The notes under the pieces: generated by a model | What the model saw: the letters and a program-made list of their open reading frames with translations, nothing else | What the model was told of the DNA's origin: nothing | The model's database searches: none | Part shown: positions 1 through 9,904 of the stretch, piece after piece | Position numbering within the stretch: position 1 is the first letter of the stretch | Layout of the letters: the number at the start of each line of letters is the position of its first letter | Made by a program: the position numbers and the translations under genes | DNA from: Pseudomonas sp. stari2 | Lineage (GTDB): Bacteria > Pseudomonadota > Gammaproteobacteria > Pseudomonadales > Pseudomonadaceae | Assembly (NCBI RefSeq): GCF_040760005.1 | Contig: NZ_CP099760.1 | Span: forward strand, 583,001-647,000 | Reading direction: 5' to 3' | Length of the DNA stretch: 64,000 nt

Positions 1-1268
1 ACCACATTTTTACGGGCGCCGGACAGGGAACCGGCCTTGTAGTGCTCGATGAAGAGCAGCACACCATTGGCGTCGACTTCGCGCAACTCGCCTTCCTTCT
101 TGTCTTCAGCGAAGTGGACGCTCCGGCTGTGGCCATTGTCCGTCTTGGTCACCCAGAGGCCTTCGCGTTTGCCATCGCGATATTCGCCGCGCTCGGTAGT
201 ACCACGGAGAGTCAATTCACTGGGGCCGTTGAGTTGGCCGTGGGCATAGGTCTGGAATCCTGTGGCGACCCATTCCAATTCGTCGTAGTTGTGAAGCTGC
301 CAGCGGCCCTCGCGCAAGTCATTGTGGTAGTCACCCTCCAGAATTTGACCATCCTGGTACAGACTCCACTGTCCCTCTCGTTTGCCCTCTACGAAATTGC
401 CGGACTCCGAGTATTTTTCGTCTTTGGAGGACGACCACGGACCGATTCGCACACCTTGCTTGAAAGCCCCTTGGGCCGAGATCGATACGGAATCATAAGA
501 CACTGACTGGCCGTCTTCGCCGCCAGTGAATCTGGTCGGTTCGGTTTCCCAGGCAATGCGCCTGACCCGGTAGTTGTAGAGCGTGCGGTTACCCTCGACG
601 AGGGTCTTGTCGAGCCAGCGCCAGAAGGTAACGGTGAGAAACCGGCCGTCTTTTTCCTGGTAGGTCTTCTTGAAAAAGTACGGCTCGTCATCTGGCGTCG
701 GGTTGTTCAGTGGGTCGTAGTACTGGCCGTAATAGCTCACCAGTTTCCCTTGGCTGAGATCGAGCTGGTCGAATTCCGGTATACCGGACTCTTCAAGGAG
801 GAGGCTGTAGTTGAGCGGGGTGATCTGGCTCAGCGCTTTCTTGATGGTCAGGGCGTCGAGGTGCTTGTGGCCTTCAGTGATACGGTCCAGCGCTGGCTGC
901 AGTCGCGTGACGCGGCTATAGAGTTGATCGTTGGTGTTGTACTTGTAGGCGTAGATCCTGTAGCCGTCGCTTTGCCGAAAAAGCACGAAGCGAATGGGAT
1001 CCTCACTGTCGAGCGACATGAGAAAAACCGACTCGATACTCGCCTGGCCGAAGTCATCAAGCAATTGCGGACGTTCGCCCGGTGTCTTGCAACGGCAGTA
1101 ATAGCCTTTGACACCGCGGGCTTCCTTGATGAACGCCAGGGTCATCGAGCTCTCCTGCAAGCCCTGAATCAGCGGGTGAGCCAGCGGCTTGTTTTCATAG
1201 AACTCGGCAGCGCCGGCTGTCGAGCAGGCGAGACCGGCCATCAGGGCGATAACCCGTAACCACTTCAT
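1..1268 (-). CDS. Exported MORN-repeat protein, C-terminus cut by window edge
   Basis: Reading the minus strand from ATG 1268 gives an open frame of 422 codons that runs off the window, so the C-terminus is missing. It begins with a signal peptide (MKWLRVIALMAGLACSTAGA, then AEF), so the product is probably periplasmic or surface-attached. Residues about 30-260 are a non-repetitive region with an early Cys pair (YYCRCK). From about residue 270 there are MORN-like units with the pattern G-x-Y/F-x-x-G-x-R-x-G-x-W, for example EGKREGQWSLYQDG and GEYRDGKREGLW. MORN-type repeats form beta-hairpin stacks and are common in exported bacterial proteins of unknown role. It lies downstream of glnA but is separated from it by a terminator. 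The function is not known to me. Confidence 0.8.
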   Translation of the reverse strand, partial: MKWLRVIALMAGLACSTAGAAEFYENKPLAHPLIQGLQESSMTLAFIKEARGVKGYYCRCKTPGERPQLLDDFGQASIESVFLMSLDSEDPIRFVLFRQSDGYRIYAYKYNTNDQLYSRVTRLQPALDRITEGHKHLDALTIKKALSQITPLNYSLLLEESGIPEFDQLDLSQGKLVSYYGQYYDPLNNPTPDDEPYFFKKTYQEKDGRFLTVTFWRWLDKTLVEGNRTLYNYRVRRIAWETEPTRFTGGEDGQSVSYDSVSISAQGAFKQGVRIGPWSSSKDEKYSESGNFVEGKREGQWSLYQDGQILEGDYHNDLREGRWQLHNYDELEWVATGFQTYAHGQLNGPSELTLRGTTERGEYRDGKREGLWVTKTDNGHSRSVHFAEDKKEGELREVDANGVLLFIEHYKAGSLSGARKNV

Positions 1269-1334
1269 GCGAATCCCTTCGTCAAGGCGCCGGTCATGGC
1301 GCGAAAGCGGCGGATTATCCATGGATGAGCGGGC

Positions 1335-1366
1335 ACAAAAAAGGCCTCCCGAAGGAGGCCTCTCTT
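1335..1366 (-). terminator. Rho-independent terminator of glnA
   Basis: A perfect stem (AGGCCTCC / GGAGGCCT) around a 4-nt loop spans 1342-1361. On the minus strand it is followed by a run of T (the A tract at 1336-1342). It lies about 35 bases after the glnA stop codon. Confidence 0.9.
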
Positions 1367-1397
1367 TTGTCACGCCGCGTAGCGCAGCGCTACCGGA

Positions 1398-2804
1398 TCA
1401 GCAGCTGTAGTACAGCTCATATTCCAGTGGGTGTACGAAGGTGCGAACCTTGATTTCTTCTTCGGATTTCAGCGCGATGTAGGCATCGATGAAGTCGTCG
1501 GAGAACACGCCGCCCTTGGTCAGGAACGCGCGGCCCTTGTCCAGCTCTTCCAGGGCTTCTTTCAGGCTGCCGCAAACTTGCGGGATCTCTTTCGCCTCTT
1601 CAGGCGGCAGGTCGTACAGGTTTTTGTCGGCAGCATCGCCTGGGTGGATCTTGTTCTGGATACCGTCCAGACCGGCCATCAGCAGTGCTGCGAAAGCCAG
1701 GTACGGGTTGGCAGCCGGATCCGGGAAACGTGCTTCGATACGACGGCCGCGTGGGCTGTTGACGTAAGGAATACGGATCGAGGCGGAACGGTTGCGAGCC
1801 GAGTAGGCCAGCATCACCGGAGCTTCGAAACCTGGCACCAGACGCTTGTAGGAGTTGGTGGCCGGGTTGGTGAAGCCGTTCAGGGCCTTACCGTGCTTGA
1901 TGATGCCGCCGATGAAGTACAGGGCGGTTTCGGACAGGCCGGCATAGCCTTCGCCAGCGAAGGTGTTCTTGCCATCTTTGGCGATGGACATGTGAACGTG
2001 CATACCCGAACCGTTATCGCCGTACAGAGGCTTCGGCATGAAGGTCGCGGTGCGGCCATAGGCATCGGCCACGTTGTGTACAACGTATTTCAGAGTCTGA
2101 ACTTCGTCAGCTTTCTTCACCAAGGTGTTGAACTTGACACCAATTTCGTTTTGACCGGCAGTCGCCACTTCGTGGTGGTGAACTTCAACGGTCTGACCCA
2201 TCTCTTCCAGTGCGTTGCACATGGCGGTACGGATTTCGTGGTCGTGGTCGAACGGCGGAACCGGGAAGTAGCCGCCTTTCACGCCTGGACGGTGGCCCTT
2301 GTTGCCGCCTTCCACGTCCTGGTCGGACATCCACGAGCCTTGCTCGGAGTAGATCTTGAACATCGAGCCGGAGATGTCGGACTTGAACTTCACTTCGTCG
2401 AAGATGAAGAACTCAGGCTCTGGACCGGCGAATACGGTGTCACCGATACCGGTGGTCTTCAGGTATTCCTCGGCGCGGTGGGCGATGGCGCGCGGGTCGC
2501 GATCGTAACCCTGCATGGTCGAAGGTTCGATGATGTCGCAGACCAGGATCAGGGTCGGCTCTTCGGTGAACGGGTCCAGAACGGCGGTTTCGTCGTCCGG
2601 CAGCAGGATCATGTCGGAGGCTTCGATGCCTTTCCAGCCAGCGATGGAGGAACCGTCGAACATCTTGCCAACTTCGAAGAAGTCGTCTTCCAGCGCATCG
2701 CGAGCCGGCATGGTCACGTGGTGCTGAGTGCCTTTGGTGTCCGTGAAGCGCAGATCAATCCACTTGACGTCATGATCTTTGATGAGTTGAACCGACTTCG
2801 ACAT
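1398..2804 (-). CDS. glnA: Glutamine synthetase, type I
   Basis: Cytoplasmic ATP-dependent ligase that makes glutamine from glutamate and ammonia, the main ammonia-assimilating enzyme. The 468 residues match the usual GSI-beta length. Visible signatures are the N-terminal beta-grasp domain, KGIEASDM, the ATP-site region [10 protein letters not shown], and [19 protein letters not shown] holds the Tyr that is adenylylated in GSI-beta enzymes, so post-translational control by GlnE is expected. The ATG at 2804 follows a GGAGGACACT ribosome site on the minus strand. The gene is monocistronic: it has its own terminator, and upstream a sigma-54 element with a candidate NtrC site, consistent with nitrogen-limited induction. 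Confidence 0.98.
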   Translation of the reverse strand: MSKSVQLIKDHDVKWIDLRFTDTKGTQHHVTMPARDALEDDFFEVGKMFDGSSIAGWKGIEASDMILLPDDETAVLDPFTEEPTLILVCDIIEPSTMQGYDRDPRAIAHRAEEYLKTTGIGDTVFAGPEPEFFIFDEVKFKSDISGSMFKIYSEQGSWMSDQDVEGGNKGHRPGVKGGYFPVPPFDHDHEIRTAMCNALEEMGQTVEVHHHEVATAGQNEIGVKFNTLVKKADEVQTLKYVVHNVADAYGRTATFMPKPLYGDNGSGMHVHMSIAKDGKNTFAGEGYAGLSETALYFIGGIIKHGKALNGFTNPATNSYKRLVPGFEAPVMLAYSARNRSASIRIPYVNSPRGRRIEARFPDPAANPYLAFAALLMAGLDGIQNKIHPGDAADKNLYDLPPEEAKEIPQVCGSLKEALEELDKGRAFLTKGGVFSDDFIDAYIALKSEEEIKVRTFVHPLEYELYYSC

Positions 2805-2900
2805 AGTGTCCTCCGGGTGGCTTAGGGCTGGTAGTGGATGCCCTTAAATGTTGGTGATGCCGGCGCGAATACTCTGCCAAGGCAACCTGCCTCACAAGGG

Positions 2901-2916
2901 AGCAAATTGCATGCCA
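2901..2916 (-). promoter_or_regulatory. Sigma-54 (-24/-12) promoter of glnA
   Basis: The minus strand reads TGGCATGCAATTTGCT, which fits the sigma-54 consensus TGGCAYR-N4-TTGCW with the required GG-N10-GC spacing. It lies about 97 bases before the glnA start codon and points at the gene. The 328-bp region 2805-3132 between the divergent glnA and thiI otherwise holds the candidate NtrC site and the thiI promoter. Confidence 0.85.
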
Positions 2917-3019
2917 GTGCCCCAGCATGGGTTTTTTGCCCCAAATTCACGCTTATTAAGGTACGAAACGCATAAAGGCTGAAAATCTCGCCCTTTAATG
3001 TAGCGCCACAAGCCGAAAA

Positions 3020-3036
3020 CGACCCGTTTTGGTGCA
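3020..3036. promoter_or_regulatory. Candidate NtrC enhancer site for glnA
   Basis: The minus strand reads TGCACCAAAACGGGTCG. This matches the NtrC dyad TGCACYAAAATGGTGCA at 13 of 17 positions, with one strong and one weak half. It sits roughly 140 bp upstream of the predicted sigma-54 start site, a typical enhancer distance. A second site was not convincing. Confidence 0.55.
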
Positions 3037-3062
3037 TGCAAAACCTTCTGCACATTAACTGG

Positions 3063-3090
3063 TTAAACCTTGAGCAATTTCCGCTATAAT
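3063..3090 (+). promoter_or_regulatory. Sigma-70 promoter of thiI
   Basis: A perfect -10 box TATAAT (3085-3090) lies 16 bp after TTAAAC (3063-3068), about 43 bases before the thiI start. The -35 match is partial. Confidence 0.6.
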
Positions 3091-3132
3091 CCGCGCCCCC
3101 CTTTTTCGGCTGGCCCAGCGCGCGCTGTTTTC

Positions 3133-4587
3133 ATGAAACTAATCGTAAAAGTCTTCCCCGAGATCACCATCAAAAGCCGACCTGTCCGGACGAAATTCAT
3201 CCGCCAGCTGGCCAAGAACATCCGCACCGTGCTCCGCGACCTGGACCCGGCCGTGGTGGTGAACGGCGTGTGGGACAATCTCGAGCTGGAAACCCGCGTA
3301 ACCGATCCCAAGGCCCTGAAAGAGATGGGCGAGCGCCTGACCTGCATGCCGGGCATCGCGCACTTTCTGCAGATCGACGAGTACCCGCTGGGCGACTTCG
3401 ACGACATCACCGAGAAGTGCAAGCAGCACTATGGCGATGCACTGGCCGGGAAGATTTTCTCGGTGCGCTGCAAACGTGCGGGCAAGCATGCATTCAGCTC
3501 GATGGACATCGAAAAATACGTCGGCAGCAAGCTGCGCCGTGAGTGCGGTGCCGCCGGAATCGACCTGAAAGCGCCGGAAATCGAAGTCCGCATCGAAGTT
3601 CGCGACAAACGGTTGTTTGTTATCCACAGCCAGCACAATGGCATCGGCGGCTACCCGCTTGGTGCGCTGGAACAGACGCTCGTATTGATGTCCGGCGGCT
3701 TTGACTCGACGGTTGCCGCCTACCAGATCATGCGTCGTGGCCTGATGGCGCACTTCTGCTTCTTCAATCTGGGCGGTCGTGCCCACGAATTGGGCGTGAT
3801 GGAAGTCGCGCATTTCATCTGGAAGAAGTACGGCAGCTCGCAACGCGTGCTATTTGTCAGTGTCCCGTTCGAAGAAGTGTTGGGCGAAATTCTCGGCAAA
3901 GTCGATAACAGTCATATGGGCGTCGTATTGAAGCGTATGATGTTGCGCGCGTCCTCGGCCATCGCCGAGCGTCTGCACATTGATGCGCTGGTCACCGGTG
4001 AGGCGATCTCCCAGGTGTCGAGCCAGACGCTGCCGAACCTGTCGGTGATCGACTGCGTGACCGACAAACTGGTCCTGCGCCCGCTGATCGTCGCCCACAA
4101 GCAGGACATCATCGACACGGCCAACGAGATCGGCACCGCCGATTTCGCCCGGCACATGCCGGAATACTGCGGGGTCATTTCGGTCAATCCGAAAACCGCC
4201 GCCAAGCGTGGTCGCGTTGAGCACGAAGAGCAGGAATTCGACATGGCGGTGCTTGAGCGTGCGCTCGCAAACGCCAGACTGGTGCCGATCGATCGGGTGA
4301 TCGACGAATTGGGCCAGGATTTGCAAATCGAAGAAGTCAGCGAAGCACTGGCCGGCCAGATCGTCATCGACATCCGTCACCCGGATGCCGCCGAGGATGA
4401 GCCGCTGGAGCTCGAGGGCATAGAAGTACAGACGATGCCGTTCTACGCAGTGAACGCTCGTTTCAAGGAGCTGGATCCGACTCGCCAGTACCTGCTGTAT
4501 TGCGACAAAGGCGTGATGAGTCGCCTGCATGCTCACCATTTGCTCAGTGAGGGGCATGCCAATGTGCGCGTTTATCGACCGAGCTAA
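3133..4587 (+). CDS. thiI: tRNA 4-thiouridine synthase / thiazole sulfur carrier ThiI
   Basis: Cytoplasmic enzyme that makes s4U8 in tRNA and passes sulfur to thiamine thiazole synthesis. The 484 residues contain an N-terminal ferredoxin-like/THUMP RNA-binding part (about 1-165), a PP-loop ATP pyrophosphatase ([14 protein letters not shown]), and a C-terminal rhodanese domain. The YCDKGVMS loop of the rhodanese domain carries the persulfide Cys, as in the long (enterobacterial-type) ThiI. The ATG at 3133 is chosen because the family starts MKLIVK; the frame stays open 63 bases further upstream, but that part has no family similarity. It has its own sigma-70-like promoter and is divergent from glnA. 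Confidence 0.96.
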   Translation: MKLIVKVFPEITIKSRPVRTKFIRQLAKNIRTVLRDLDPAVVVNGVWDNLELETRVTDPKALKEMGERLTCMPGIAHFLQIDEYPLGDFDDITEKCKQHYGDALAGKIFSVRCKRAGKHAFSSMDIEKYVGSKLRRECGAAGIDLKAPEIEVRIEVRDKRLFVIHSQHNGIGGYPLGALEQTLVLMSGGFDSTVAAYQIMRRGLMAHFCFFNLGGRAHELGVMEVAHFIWKKYGSSQRVLFVSVPFEEVLGEILGKVDNSHMGVVLKRMMLRASSAIAERLHIDALVTGEAISQVSSQTLPNLSVIDCVTDKLVLRPLIVAHKQDIIDTANEIGTADFARHMPEYCGVISVNPKTAAKRGRVEHEEQEFDMAVLERALANARLVPIDRVIDELGQDLQIEEVSEALAGQIVIDIRHPDAAEDEPLELEGIEVQTMPFYAVNARFKELDPTRQYLLYCDKGVMSRLHAHHLLSEGHANVRVYRPS

Positions 4588-4726
4588 GTGCCCGGGGCTG
4601 TTTGCCTGTGGCCTGCGTCACCGGCCCCCCGACACCGCCGTCAAGCTGTAACGGCCATGCCGGACACTACTGCTAATCGCTGCCAAGACTTGTCAGCAAA
4701 CCGAATCCTCTGATCGAGATACACAA

Positions 4727-6547
4727 GTGATCGAAAATCTACGCAACATCGCCATCATTGCCCACGTTGACCATGGTAAGACCACCCTGGTAGACAAACT
4801 CCTGCGTCAATCCGGCACCCTGGAGCGCAACGAGCTCAACGACGAGCGCGTGATGGACTCCAACGACCAGGAAAAAGAGCGCGGCATTACCATTCTGGCG
4901 AAAAACACCGCCATTAACTGGAACGGCTACCACATCAACATCGTGGACACCCCGGGCCACGCCGACTTCGGCGGCGAAGTTGAGCGCGTAATGTCCATGG
5001 TTGACTCCGTGCTGCTGCTGGTCGACGCTCAAGACGGCCCTATGCCGCAAACCCGTTTCGTGACCAAGAAGGCTTTCGAAGCCGGCCTGCGTCCAATCGT
5101 GGTCATCAACAAGGTTGACCGTCCGGGCGCGCGTCCTGACTGGGTTCTGGACCAGATCTTCGATCTGTTCGACAACCTGGGCGCTACCGAAGAACAACTG
5201 GACTTCCAGGTTGTTTACGCTTCGGCCCTGAACGGTATCGCCGGTCTGGACCACACCGCCATGGCGGAAGACATGACCCCGCTGTACCAAGCGGTTGTCG
5301 ACCACGTTCCAGCTCCGGCTGTTGACCGTGACGGTCCGTTCCAGATGCAGATCTCCGCTCTGGACTACAACAGCTTCCTGGGTGTTATCGGTGTTGGCCG
5401 TATCGCTCGTGGTCGCGTCAAGCCGAACACTCCGGTTGTGGCTATCGACGCCAACGGCAAGCGCCGCAACGGCCGTATCCTGAAGCTGATGGGTCACCAC
5501 GGTCTGCACCGCGTTGACGTTGAAGAAGCAGCGGCCGGTGACATCGTCTGCATCAGCGGTTTCGACGAGCTGTTCATCTCCGACACCCTGTGCGACATCA
5601 ACAACGTCGAGGCGATGAAGCCTCTGACCGTTGACGAGCCAACCGTTTCCATGACCTTCCAGGTAAACGACTCGCCATTCTGCGGTAAAGAAGGCAAGTT
5701 CGTGACCTCCCGTAACATCAAGGATCGTCTGGACAAAGAGCTGCTGTACAACGTTGCACTGCGCGTTGAAGAAGGCGACTCGGCTGACAAGTTCAAGGTA
5801 TCCGGCCGTGGTGAGCTGCACCTGTCGGTACTGATCGAAACCATGCGTCGCGAAGGCTTCGAGCTGGCCCTGGGCCGTCCTGAAGTGATCATCCGTGAAG
5901 TTGACGGCGTGAAGCAGGAACCGTTCGAAAACGTAACCATCGACATCCCTGAAGAATCCCAGGGCAAGGTCATGGAAGAGATGGGTCTGCGTAAAGGCGA
6001 CCTGAGCAACATGGTGCCGGATGGCAAAGGCCGTGTTCGTCTGGAATACAACATCCCTGCTCGCGGTCTGATCGGTTTCCGTAACCAGTTCCTGACCCTG
6101 ACCAACGGTGCTGGCATCCTGACCTCGATCTTCGACCGTTACGCTCCAGTGAAGTCGGGCCACATGTCCGGCCGTCAGAACGGCGTTCTGGTTTCGGTTG
6201 AAACCGGCAAGGCGCTGACCTACTCCCTGGAAACCCTGCAGGCTCGTGGCAAGCTGTTCGTAGAACACGGCCAGGAGATCTACAACGGTCAGATCGTTGG
6301 TCAGAACTCCCGCGACAACGACCTGGGTGTGAACCCAACCAAAGGCAAGAAGCTCGACAACATGCGTGCTTCGGGTAAAGACGAAACCATCGCTCTGGTC
6401 CCACCTGTTCGCTTCACTCTGGAACAGGCTCTGGAATACATCCAGGAAGACGAGCTGTGCGAAGTTACTCCTAAGTCCATCCGTCTTCGCAAGAAGATCC
6501 TGGACGAAAGCGAGCGTACCCGCGCTGCCAAGAAAGCCAAGGCGTAA
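4727..6547 (+). CDS. typA: Ribosome-associated GTPase TypA/BipA
   Basis: Translational GTPase of the elongation-factor family that binds the 70S ribosome and is linked to stress, cold and virulence phenotypes. The 606 residues show all G motifs: [10 protein letters not shown] (G1), the switch I region with [20 protein letters not shown] (G3) and [10 protein letters not shown] (G4). EF-G-like domains III and V and the BipA-specific C-terminal domain follow. The start is a GTG at 4727, because the conserved N-terminus [15 protein letters not shown] begins exactly there. It is followed by a strong terminator, so it is probably transcribed alone. Confidence 0.97.
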   Translation: MIENLRNIAIIAHVDHGKTTLVDKLLRQSGTLERNELNDERVMDSNDQEKERGITILAKNTAINWNGYHINIVDTPGHADFGGEVERVMSMVDSVLLLVDAQDGPMPQTRFVTKKAFEAGLRPIVVINKVDRPGARPDWVLDQIFDLFDNLGATEEQLDFQVVYASALNGIAGLDHTAMAEDMTPLYQAVVDHVPAPAVDRDGPFQMQISALDYNSFLGVIGVGRIARGRVKPNTPVVAIDANGKRRNGRILKLMGHHGLHRVDVEEAAAGDIVCISGFDELFISDTLCDINNVEAMKPLTVDEPTVSMTFQVNDSPFCGKEGKFVTSRNIKDRLDKELLYNVALRVEEGDSADKFKVSGRGELHLSVLIETMRREGFELALGRPEVIIREVDGVKQEPFENVTIDIPEESQGKVMEEMGLRKGDLSNMVPDGKGRVRLEYNIPARGLIGFRNQFLTLTNGAGILTSIFDRYAPVKSGHMSGRQNGVLVSVETGKALTYSLETLQARGKLFVEHGQEIYNGQIVGQNSRDNDLGVNPTKGKKLDNMRASGKDETIALVPPVRFTLEQALEYIQEDELCEVTPKSIRLRKKILDESERTRAAKKAKA

Positions 6548-6564
6548 TTTAGTCCAGGCTTAAA

Positions 6565-6600
6565 AAAACGCCCCCGGTCGAGAGACCGGGGGCGTTTTTG
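6565..6600 (+). terminator. Rho-independent terminator of typA
   Basis: A 12-bp GC-rich stem (ACGCCCCCGGTC / GACCGGGGGCGT) with loop GAGA is flanked by an A run and a T run. It starts about 20 bases after the typA stop and could also work on the opposite strand for the convergent YkgJ-type gene. Confidence 0.93.
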
Positions 6601-6624
6601 TTTGTCTGGGCTTTTTTGATATCT

Positions 6625-6650
6625 CGTTCCCACGCAAAGCGTGGGAACGA
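6625..6650. repeat. Short REP-type palindrome (CGTTCCCACGC family)
   Basis: CGTTCCCACGC-AAA-GCGTGGGAACG is a perfect 11-bp inverted repeat between the convergent typA and YkgJ-type genes. Related elements lie at 29315, 32573, 34663 and 63674 in this window. Confidence 0.8.
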
Positions 6651-6655
6651 TCAGA

Positions 6656-7093
6656 TCAGAACTTCTCGATCGACCGCGAATTCTGCACCCGCTCCACTTC
6701 CTTCGGCTTGTACGCGCAATATCCCGGGCGCGGGCCGATCTTCGGGTGGTTGCGGCAGGTGTCCGGGCGCTTGTCATAAATGGTGCACAGCCGGCTCTTA
6801 CGATCCAGGTAGTAGCAATCGTTGTTGCTCATGCGCTGCAGGGTGAAGATCCCCGACTTCTGGTTGAAGCGTTCCACCAGGCCTTCCTTTTGCAGGCGCT
6901 TGGCGATGTTCTTCGGCGGGTCGCCCAGTTCGAATTCGTCGACCACACCGATTCGCACCAGATCCTTGATCTTGACCTCGACCGGCAGCGTGCAGCAGCT
7001 GGAAACGCACGAGCCGCACATCGGGGCCGAATATTTGGCCCAGGTATCGAGACGGTCGATCTCGGCTGCGGCGATCAGGTTGGGCTTCATCAT
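6656..7093 (-). CDS. YkgJ-family cysteine-cluster protein
   Basis: A 145-residue cytoplasmic protein of the YkgJ/UPF0153 type, a family thought to bind zinc or an iron-sulfur cluster. Eight Cys are visible in family-like spacing: MCGSCVSSCC near residue 26, then DCYYL, LCTIYDKRPDTCRNHP and GYCAYK. Two adjacent ATGs (7093 and 7090) could start it; neither has a strong Shine-Dalgarno sequence. It is convergent with typA. The molecular function of the family is unproven. Confidence 0.85.
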   Translation of the reverse strand: MMKPNLIAAAEIDRLDTWAKYSAPMCGSCVSSCCTLPVEVKIKDLVRIGVVDEFELGDPPKNIAKRLQKEGLVERFNQKSGIFTLQRMSNNDCYYLDRKSRLCTIYDKRPDTCRNHPKIGPRPGYCAYKPKEVERVQNSRSIEKF

Positions 7094-7351
7094 CGGGGTT
7101 TACCAGGCGTGTGCATCAGGGCGCGCGATCATACCGGGACTGGTGGATTTTTGAACAACCTTTCGCCAGATTTTTTCTTTCTGTCATCACTGGGGCAGAC
7201 AATTCGGCACGGCCCCTGCATTCATTCAGGCATTCGCCAGGGTATTGCCGGACGAACGCTCACTCTCAGGAAAAACTGCCGAACCAGAGCTCCCACCGTC
7301 GGTCAGACCGTCTAGGCTCTGACAATTCCCCGCTCGCTCGAGGTCCTATCG

Positions 7352-9802
7352 ATGACTCAAGAACCACTAGTTCGCGAAGCAGAGGTGGCCGCATTCCGCG
7401 ACGCCGTCCTGACCAAACTCACCTACGCGGTGGGCAAAGACCCGGATCACGCCTTCGACCATGACTGGTTCGAAGCCATTGCGCTGGCGGCGCGCGATCA
7501 CATGGTCGAGCACTGGATGGACCACACCCGGCAGATCTACCGCAAAGGTCAGAAGCGGGTGTATTACCTCTCGCTGGAGTTTCTTATCGGCCGTTTGCTC
7601 TACGACAGCCTGAGCAACCTCGGCCTGCTTGACGTTGCCCGTGAGGCGCTGACCGAACTGGGCGTGGACCTGGAGCGCATCCGCCTGCTGGAACCTGACG
7701 CGGCACTGGGTAACGGTGGCCTCGGACGGCTGGCGGCGTGCTTCATGGAAAGCATGTCGACCCTCGGCATCGCCGGTCACGGTTATGGCATTCGCTATGA
7801 GCACGGGCTGTTCCGCCAGGCCATCGTCGACGGCTGGCAGCAGGAGCAGACCGAGCACTGGCTGGATTTCGGCAACCCGTGGGAGTTCGAGCGGCCGGAG
7901 GTCGTCTACACCATCGGCTTCGGCGGCAGCGTCGAGACCGTCACCGATGTCAGCGGCAAGAGCAAACAGGTCTGGCACCCGGCGGAAACCGTTCGGGCAA
8001 TTGCCTATGACACTCCGGTGGTCGGCTGGCGCGGGGCAAGCGTCAATACCTTGCGTCTGTGGCGCGCCCGGGCGATGGAGGACTTGCACCTGGAGCGCTT
8101 CAACGCCGGTGACCACCTGGGTGCTGTGGCCGAAGTGGCCCGGGCCGAAAGTATCTCCCGCGTGCTCTACCCGGCGGACAGCACCGAGGCCGGTCAGGAA
8201 CTGCGCCTGCGTCAGGAATACTTCTTCGTCGCCGCCTCGCTTCAGGATCTTCTGCGTCGTCATCGCAACATGCACACCTCGGTGCTGACTCTGGGCGATC
8301 ACGCGGCGATCCAGCTCAACGACACGCACCCCTCGATTGCCGTCGCCGAACTGATGCGCCAACTGGTGGACGTCTACGACGTGGCGTGGGACGCGGCGTG
8401 GCAAGTCACCGTCGACACGCTGTCGTACACCAACCACACGCTGTTGCCTGAAGCACTGGAAACCTGGCCGGTGGGGTTGATGGAACGGATGCTGCCGCGG
8501 CACATGCAGATCATTTACCTGATCAACGCCCAGCACATCGATTCGCTGCGGGCCAAGGGCATTCACGATTTCGACGTGCTGCGCGCGGTGTCGCTGATCG
8601 AAGAGGACAACGGTCGCCGGGTACGCATGGGCAATCTTGCGTTCCTCGGCTCCCACAGCGTCAACGGCGTGTCCGGGCTGCACACGCAGTTGATGCGCAA
8701 GACCGTGTTCGCCGAACTGCACAAGCTCTATCCGGAGCGGATCAACAACAAGACCAACGGCATCACCTTCCGCCGCTGGCTGTTCCAGGCCAACGCCGAA
8801 CTGACCTCGATGCTGGTGGATGCCCTCGGCCCGGATGTGCTGGACAACCCCGAAGAGCGTCTGCTGGACCTTGAGCCGTTCGCCGAGAAAGCAGCGTTCC
8901 GCAAGGCCTTCGCCGAACAGCGACTGCACAGCAAGAAAGCATTGGCTTACCTGATTCACGAACGACTGGGGATCGCGGTCAACCCGGCGGCGATGTTCGA
9001 TGTGCAGGTCAAAAGGATTCACGAATACAAACGTCAGTTGCTCAACCTGATGCACACCGTGGCGTTGTATCAGGCGATTCGGGCCGAGCCTGAAATCGAT
9101 TGGGTGCCGAGGGTCAAGATCTTCGCCGGCAAAGCGGCGGCCAGTTATCACCAGGCCAAGCTGATCATCAAACTGACCAATGATGTCGCCCGGGTGGTGA
9201 ACAACGACCCGACCGTGCGCGGTCTGCTCAAGGTGGTGTTCCTGCCCAACTACAACGTCAGCCTGGCCGAGAGCATCATCCCGGCGGCGGATTTGTCGGA
9301 GCAGATTTCCACTGCCGGTTTCGAAGCCTCGGGCACCAGCAACATGAAGTTCGGCCTCAACGGCGCGTTGACCATCGGTACCCTTGACGGTGCCAACGTG
9401 GAAATGTGCGAGCGCATCGGCGCCGAGCACATGTTCATCTTCGGCCTGAGTGCCCAGCAGGTCGAAGCGCGCAAGCAGAACCACGAGTTCAGCGCCGTGC
9501 CGGACATTGCGGCGTCCCATCGCCTCAATGACGTGTTGCAGGCGATCCGCAGCGGCGTTTTCTCGCCGGACGACACCTCGCGCTATACCGGGTTGATCGA
9601 TTCGCTGGTGGACTACGACCGCTTCCTGGTCTGCGCCGACTTCGATTCTTACTGGGAAGCGCAGATGCGCGTCGACGCGCTCTGGCACGATTCCAACAAC
9701 TGGTGGCGTTCGGCGGTGCTGAACACCGCGCGGATGGGCTGGTTCTCGTCGGACCGGACGATTCGTGAGTACGCCACGGATATCTGGAAGGCACTGGAGT
9801 AA
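7352..9802 (+). CDS. glgP: Glycogen/maltodextrin phosphorylase
   Basis: PLP-dependent enzyme that releases glucose-1-phosphate from alpha-1,4-glucans. The 816 residues are the usual bacterial length. Recognisable parts are ALGNGGLGRLAACF near the N-terminal active site, the VKRIHEYKRQLLN stretch, and EASGTSNMKFGLNGALTIG, which contains the Lys that binds pyridoxal phosphate. The ATG at 7352 is preceded by GAGG at about -14. No other glycogen genes are in the window, so it is not part of a local glg operon. The 258 bases upstream (7094-7351) show no feature I can defend. Confidence 0.95.
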   Translation: MTQEPLVREAEVAAFRDAVLTKLTYAVGKDPDHAFDHDWFEAIALAARDHMVEHWMDHTRQIYRKGQKRVYYLSLEFLIGRLLYDSLSNLGLLDVAREALTELGVDLERIRLLEPDAALGNGGLGRLAACFMESMSTLGIAGHGYGIRYEHGLFRQAIVDGWQQEQTEHWLDFGNPWEFERPEVVYTIGFGGSVETVTDVSGKSKQVWHPAETVRAIAYDTPVVGWRGASVNTLRLWRARAMEDLHLERFNAGDHLGAVAEVARAESISRVLYPADSTEAGQELRLRQEYFFVAASLQDLLRRHRNMHTSVLTLGDHAAIQLNDTHPSIAVAELMRQLVDVYDVAWDAAWQVTVDTLSYTNHTLLPEALETWPVGLMERMLPRHMQIIYLINAQHIDSLRAKGIHDFDVLRAVSLIEEDNGRRVRMGNLAFLGSHSVNGVSGLHTQLMRKTVFAELHKLYPERINNKTNGITFRRWLFQANAELTSMLVDALGPDVLDNPEERLLDLEPFAEKAAFRKAFAEQRLHSKKALAYLIHERLGIAVNPAAMFDVQVKRIHEYKRQLLNLMHTVALYQAIRAEPEIDWVPRVKIFAGKAAASYHQAKLIIKLTNDVARVVNNDPTVRGLLKVVFLPNYNVSLAESIIPAADLSEQISTAGFEASGTSNMKFGLNGALTIGTLDGANVEMCERIGAEHMFIFGLSAQQVEARKQNHEFSAVPDIAASHRLNDVLQAIRSGVFSPDDTSRYTGLIDSLVDYDRFLVCADFDSYWEAQMRVDALWHDSNNWWRSAVLNTARMGWFSSDRTIREYATDIWKALE

Positions 9803-9821
9803 CTTTTAGCGACAAATTTGC

Positions 9822-9849
9822 GCCCGGCCCCACGCTTGTTGGGCCGGGC
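9822..9849 (+). terminator. GC-rich hairpin after glgP
   Basis: GCCCGGCCC and GGGCCGGGC form a 9-bp stem around a 10-base loop, 20 bases after the glgP stop. There is no T run, so it is a weak terminator candidate or a processing hairpin. Confidence 0.4.
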
Positions 9850-9904
9850 CGATATACTGAGCCCTGGTTTCGCCCCGTTCCGGGGCTGCTCAGGGATATC
9901 GACC

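Noticed and set aside
1431..2825. Long open frame antisense to glnA (464 codons)
   Set aside because: It mirrors glnA exactly, has no family-like motifs and arises from GC-rich codon bias on the opposite strand.
3084..3422. Minus-strand frame at the start of thiI
   Set aside because: It lies opposite the conserved THUMP-region codons of thiI and over its promoter, without coding character.
4739..6268. Long open frame antisense to typA (509 codons)
   Set aside because: Composition is a Val/Gln/His-rich shadow of the conserved TypA frame, with no start signal or motif.
7367..9688. 773-codon open frame antisense to glgP
   Set aside because: GlgP is certain from its PLP-site motif; the antisense frame has no recognisable domain and no ribosome site.
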